Shown: positions 23,090 through 26,055 of the stretch, piece after piece | Layout: each line of letters starts with the position of its first letter | Position numbering within the stretch: the stretch's first letter is position 1 | Source: an uncultured Eubacteriales bacterium | GTDB lineage: Bacteria; Bacillota; Clostridia; Peptostreptococcales; Anaerovoracaceae | Direction: 5' to 3' | DNA length: 26,055 bases | NCBI GenBank assembly: GCA_900547295.1 | Contig: URGK01000034.1 | Location: 1-26,055 of the forward strand | The notes under the pieces: generated by a model | The model's input: only the letters and a program-made list of their open reading frames with translations | Database searches by the model: none | Told to the model about the DNA's origin: nothing | Position numbers and translations under genes: made by a program

Positions 23090-24066
23090 ACATCATCGGC
23101 TTGATCAGAGCTGCCGTACTCAACGGAACCCCGCTCCTTTTTGGAACTTCCGGCGAAATTCTGACTGAAAAATCCGGAAACCTGAACCTCGGTGTCGAGG
23201 GACTGATGTTCATGGGCGGTGCCTTTGGACTCTGCGGCGCGTTTGTCTACGGACAGGCCGCGGGCGATCACGCTGTTGGCGCGGTCGCGGTCGCCATCGC
23301 GCTGCTGGCTTCTTTTGCGGCAGGCGTCATCGGCTCGCTGATCTTCAGCTTTTTGACTATCACGCTGCGCGCAAACCAGAATGTAACCGGCCTGGCACTG
23401 ACGATCTTCGGCACGGGTGTCGGACAGTTTGTCGGAGAGCTGATGCGTCTCAAGGTCGGCGGCAACGTTACCGTCAGCAACGCGCTCAAGGACGCGTTCG
23501 CGAATCCGGTTTTACCGAAGTTTTTGCAGGATATTCCGGTCGTCGGACCGATCCTGTTCAGCTACAACTTCTTTGTATATCTTGGCTTTGCGGCAGCAAT
23601 CATCATGGCTTACGTGATGGCGAAAACCCGCTGCGGGCTGAGTCTTTGCGCGGTCGGAGAGTCTCCGGCAACCGCGGACGCCGCGGGCATCAACGTGACC
23701 AAATATCGCTACCTGGCGACAGTCATCGGCGGCGGGATCTCCGCGGTCGGCGGCATGGTCTACACGATGACGATCGCGGGAGGCGTTTGGAATCACACCG
23801 GACTCTCCGGTGAAGGATGGGTCGCTGTGGCGCTGGTTATCTTCTGCCTGTGGAAACCACTCAACGCACTTTGGGGCTCGATCCTGTTCGGCGGACTGCT
23901 GATTTTTTATCTGCGTTTGCCGCTCCCATTCCTACCGACACAGATCTACAAGGTATTGCCGTATATCGTTACAGCAATCGTGCTAATCGTTGTATCCATG
24001 CGTCAGCATAAGGAGGATCAGCCGCCGCAGGGTCTGGGGCTGAACTATTTCCGCGAGGAGCGCTAG
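23080..24066 (+). CDS. Nucleoside ABC transporter permease 2 (NupQ/YufQ-like)
   Basis: This 328-residue multi-spanning membrane protein of the same PF02653 family is shorter than permease 1, as usual. It has the signature SGNLNLGVEGLMFMGGAFG near residues 31-49 and, later, GESPATADAAGINVTKYRY, a cytoplasmic loop that also appears in permease 1 as GESENTARYAGMNVTKVT. The start overlaps the end of permease 1 by 10 bases and its AGGAGG RBS lies inside the upstream gene. Together with 19105-23089 it makes a complete importer: lipoprotein, ATPase and two permeases. Confidence 0.92.
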   Translation: MDINIIGLIRAAVLNGTPLLFGTSGEILTEKSGNLNLGVEGLMFMGGAFGLCGAFVYGQAAGDHAVGAVAVAIALLASFAAGVIGSLIFSFLTITLRANQNVTGLALTIFGTGVGQFVGELMRLKVGGNVTVSNALKDAFANPVLPKFLQDIPVVGPILFSYNFFVYLGFAAAIIMAYVMAKTRCGLSLCAVGESPATADAAGINVTKYRYLATVIGGGISAVGGMVYTMTIAGGVWNHTGLSGEGWVAVALVIFCLWKPLNALWGSILFGGLLIFYLRLPLPFLPTQIYKVLPYIVTAIVLIVVSMRQHKEDQPPQGLGLNYFREER

Positions 24067-24181
24067 ACTGCGCCGCACGGCAGCGAACAGATACCGCGCG
24101 TCCGCAAAGCGTGAAACGAGTACAAATCGGACTCGAGCACATAGAATCACAACATCATCAAGAAAGGAATTTTCAAACAAT

Positions 24182-25588
24182 ATGGACAAGTTTTTTAAAA
24201 TTACCGAACACGGTTCGACCGTAAAGACCGAGATCATTGCCGGCTTTACGACTTTCTTCGCAATGGCTTATATTATCTTCGTCAATCCGAATCAAGTGAC
24301 CGGATTCACAGAAGGTCTTAGCAATATTTGGAATGCTGTTTACGTCGCGTCTATTCTGGCAGCGACCATCGGCACGCTGTTGATGGCGTTATACGCCAAG
24401 ATGCCGTTCGCGCAGGCTTGCGGCATGGGGCTTAACTCCTTCTTCTTCGTCAGCTTTATTCTGCCGCAGGTCATCGCGGGCGGGGACTGCGTACAGGGCT
24501 ATCAGGCAGGGCTAGTCATCGTTCTGATCTCCGGTATCATCTTCATGGTCCTTTCGCTGACAGGCGCAAGACAGTATATCGCGAAAGCGATGCCGGAATG
24601 TCTCAAAAAAGCGATCCCGGCGGGTATCGGCTTGTTCATTACCTATATCGGGTTCCAAAATGTCGGCATCATTCAGGCAAACCAGTACACACTGACGCAG
24701 TTCGTGGACATTCATGGTGCGATCAACGGCGAGGGCGGTATTATGACGGTACTTCCGGCATTGCTGGCGCTGCTCGGCTTCCTGCTCATCGTTATCTTAG
24801 GCAAGCGCAATGTCAAGGGCAACGTTCTCATCGGCATTATCATTACAGCTGTGCTCTACTATGTTTTCTCCGGTACTGTGCCGTCCTTCGACATCACACA
24901 GATCGGCCAGTCCTTTAAGGACTTTGCGGATATCGGCGTGACAGGTGTCTTCCACGCGGCGTCCTGGAAGCACGCATTCAGTCCGGAGTTCGTCGGCGGC
25001 GTCTTCAGCGCAATCCTTTACATCATTACCTTCTGCTTGATCGACATGTTCGACACCATCGGTACCCTGTATGGTACGGCAGCGCAGGCGGACCTTTTGG
25101 ATGAAAACGGCGACCCGCAGAACCTCGACAAGTGCATGGCTTGTGACTCCATCGCGACCGTATCCGGCGCGGTTCTGGGTACTTCCACCTGTACAACTTT
25201 CGTAGAATCCGCGTCCGGCGTAGCCGCAGGCGGCAGAACGGGTCTGACCTCTCTGGTCGTATCAATCTGCTTCTTCGTATGCCTGTTCCTGACACCGCTC
25301 GCGAGCATCGTTCCGGCCTGCGCGACAGCTCCGGCACTGATCTATGTCGGCGTGCTGATGCTTGGCAACTTCAAGAATGTAGACATGAGTGACCTCAGCT
25401 CCGCAGCACCGGCGTTCCTGACGCTGATCACGATGCCGCTGACTTACTCCATCGCCAACGGTATCGGCATCGGCTCCATCGCTTACACCATCATCGCGAT
25501 CTGCACCGGCAAGTTCCAGAAGAAGGACATCATGGTAGCGATCATCGGCCTGCTGTTCTGCCTGAAGTTTATCTTCATTACGATGTAA
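24182..25588 (+). CDS. NCS2-family (AzgA/PbuG-type) purine nucleobase permease
   Basis: This 468-residue polytopic membrane protein has family motifs MDKFFKITEHGSTVKTEIIAG at the N-terminus, then FAMAYIIFVNP, AQACGMGLNSFF (78-89) and a DMFDTIGTLYG helix. The strongly conserved TFVESASGVAAGGRTG forms the second substrate-site region. The AzgA-like branch carries hypoxanthine, guanine or adenine with protons. The 115-bp gap after the ABC genes has no clear terminator or promoter, only a short CGAGT/ACTCG hairpin near 24117-24136, so it may be co-transcribed. Its RBS AAAGGA is about a dozen bases from the ATG, further than usual. Beside a nucleoside importer it extends the cluster to free bases. 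The 3' end has a partial duplication downstream. Confidence 0.92.
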   Translation: MDKFFKITEHGSTVKTEIIAGFTTFFAMAYIIFVNPNQVTGFTEGLSNIWNAVYVASILAATIGTLLMALYAKMPFAQACGMGLNSFFFVSFILPQVIAGGDCVQGYQAGLVIVLISGIIFMVLSLTGARQYIAKAMPECLKKAIPAGIGLFITYIGFQNVGIIQANQYTLTQFVDIHGAINGEGGIMTVLPALLALLGFLLIVILGKRNVKGNVLIGIIITAVLYYVFSGTVPSFDITQIGQSFKDFADIGVTGVFHAASWKHAFSPEFVGGVFSAILYIITFCLIDMFDTIGTLYGTAAQADLLDENGDPQNLDKCMACDSIATVSGAVLGTSTCTTFVESASGVAAGGRTGLTSLVVSICFFVCLFLTPLASIVPACATAPALIYVGVLMLGNFKNVDMSDLSSAAPAFLTLITMPLTYSIANGIGIGSIAYTIIAICTGKFQKKDIMVAIIGLLFCLKFIFITM

Positions 25589-25659
25589 TCATAAGAGACG
25601 CACGAAGAAGTCCGGAAGAGACTCTTCTGCCTGAAGTTTGTTCTCCTCATGATGTAATC
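25553..25659 (+). repeat. Partial duplication of the NCS2 3' end
   Basis: Bases 25553-25590, including the last codons and stop (LFCLKFIFITM), recur imperfectly at 25622-25659 (LFCLKFVLLMM and a stop), 69 bases further on. The second copy lies outside the gene and looks like a decayed tandem duplication. Confidence 0.75.
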
Positions 25660-25993
25660 GACGGTCTCCGGGCTGGACATCAGCACAAAGTTCCCACTTT
25701 TGCAAAAAAAGCGCAAAAAGATGTCATAACGGCAGGGCAAAATCCTTTCCCGCGTGAAAACAACCGATGAAAAAATCTTCTTGACGCGAAAAAACGTCCG
25801 AAGAAACAAAAGTTTTAAGTGTTTTTTGGGGCGATAAATAAAATCCATGAAATAAATGGAAAAAGATAAGGCAAAATGAAATGGTAGAGACCTGTGCGAT
25901 ACATCTTTTTGGAGGGAAAAAGGGAAAATGGGAAACAAAGCGAGTGGGAAGCCGGACAAAATGCAAAAGATGGTGAAAAAAATTATTTTGCGC
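25660..25993. other. Intergenic stretch
   Basis: Purine-rich, low-complexity sequence without a convincing long gene on either strand. It contains only the possible short ORF at 25928-26011. No clear terminator with a T tract was found after the NCS2 gene. Confidence 0.4.
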
Positions 25994-26011
25994 TTGAAAC
26001 TGTTTTCGTAA
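25928..26011 (+). CDS. Possible 27-residue cationic peptide
   Basis: ATG at 25928 has GGAGGG at 25911-25916, an 11-base spacing. The 27-residue product starts MGNKASGKPDKMQKMVKK and ends in a hydrophobic, basic segment (IILRLKLFS), giving an amphipathic look. No promoter is assigned to it and the sequence is purine-rich, so chance is quite possible. Confidence 0.2.
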   Translation: MGNKASGKPDKMQKMVKKIILRLKLFS

Positions 26012-26022
26012 GAATCTATAAT
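25994..26022 (+). promoter_or_regulatory. Promoter pointing out of the window
   Basis: TTGAAA (25994-25999), 17 bases, TATAAT (26017-26022). The transcript would start near 26030 and serve whatever lies to the right. Confidence 0.7.
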
Positions 26023-26055
26023 GTACTTGTCACAGCGAGGCCGAGCCGCAGGGCG

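Noticed and set aside
25483..25959. 158-codon minus-strand frame at the right end
   Set aside because: Overlaps the 3' end of the NCS2 gene antisense, and has no RBS or recognisable domain.
1..26055. CRISPR array, tRNA or rRNA genes, insertion sequence
   Set aside because: No regularly spaced direct repeats, no tRNA-like T-loop/acceptor pattern, no rRNA-like stretch and no transposase frame were recognised.

Overview
The window looks like a chromosomal piece of an anaerobic Gram-positive (Bacillota, Clostridia). The basis is strong AGGAGG-type ribosome binding sites, sigma-A promoters with 17-bp spacers, a lipoprotein nucleoside-binding protein, and secreted proteins whose C-terminal domain I associate from memory with oral/gut Family XIII (Anaerovoracaceae, Mogibacterium-like) bacteria. 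The genus is an inference.

Left part, about 1-15,660, is AT-rich and accessory in character. It carries two convergent paralogous genes for large secreted proteins (2056-4857 on +, 8946-11720 on -). They share an almost identical leader of about 160 bp (untranslated region plus signal peptide) and a similar C-terminal domain, but have different middles. Between and around them sit conflict-type genes: an AAA-ATPase-like/PD-(D/E)XK protein (68-1792), an AbiEi/AbiEii type IV toxin-antitoxin pair (4926-6387), a wrecked DUF4143 ATPase gene (6669-7358), a DUF234-type ATPase (7487-8887), an AlbA_2/Schlafen-type regulator that has lost its N-terminal domain (11931-13066), a DUF4143 ATPase (13165-14382), a further scrap of an AlbA_2-type gene (about 14652-14746), and a stand-alone integrase-N-like small protein (15119-15529). 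A family of about 55-bp palindromic terminator-like repeats (1-55, 4863-4916, 8886-8940 inverted, degenerate copies at 6484-6538 and 13076-13140) marks the junctions of convergent genes.

A transition zone, about 15,660-18,980, has a divergent pair: a third DUF4143 ATPase (15739-17079, -) and an intact AlbA_2 regulator (17441-18904, +). They share an intergenic region with three copies of a 14-bp motif. The AlbA_2 gene has an unusual repeat in its linker that is read in two frames.

Right part, about 19,000-25,590, is GC-richer and looks like core metabolism. It is a purine/nucleoside uptake cluster: BMP-family lipoprotein (19105-20322), double ABC ATPase (20468-22000), two permeases (22001-23089, 23080-24066) and an NCS2/AzgA-type nucleobase permease (24182-25588). 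A stem-loop terminator follows the lipoprotein gene and probably lowers expression of the downstream transporter genes relative to the binding protein. The last 470 bases hold a duplicated scrap of the NCS2 3' end, a possible 27-codon ORF and a good promoter pointing out of the window.

The most interesting structure is the left half: paralogous surface-protein cassettes with conserved ends and variable middles, combined with repeated palindromic terminators and a dense set of ATPase/nuclease and toxin-antitoxin genes. This would fit a recombining, possibly invertible, surface-variation locus, but I only see the static arrangement.
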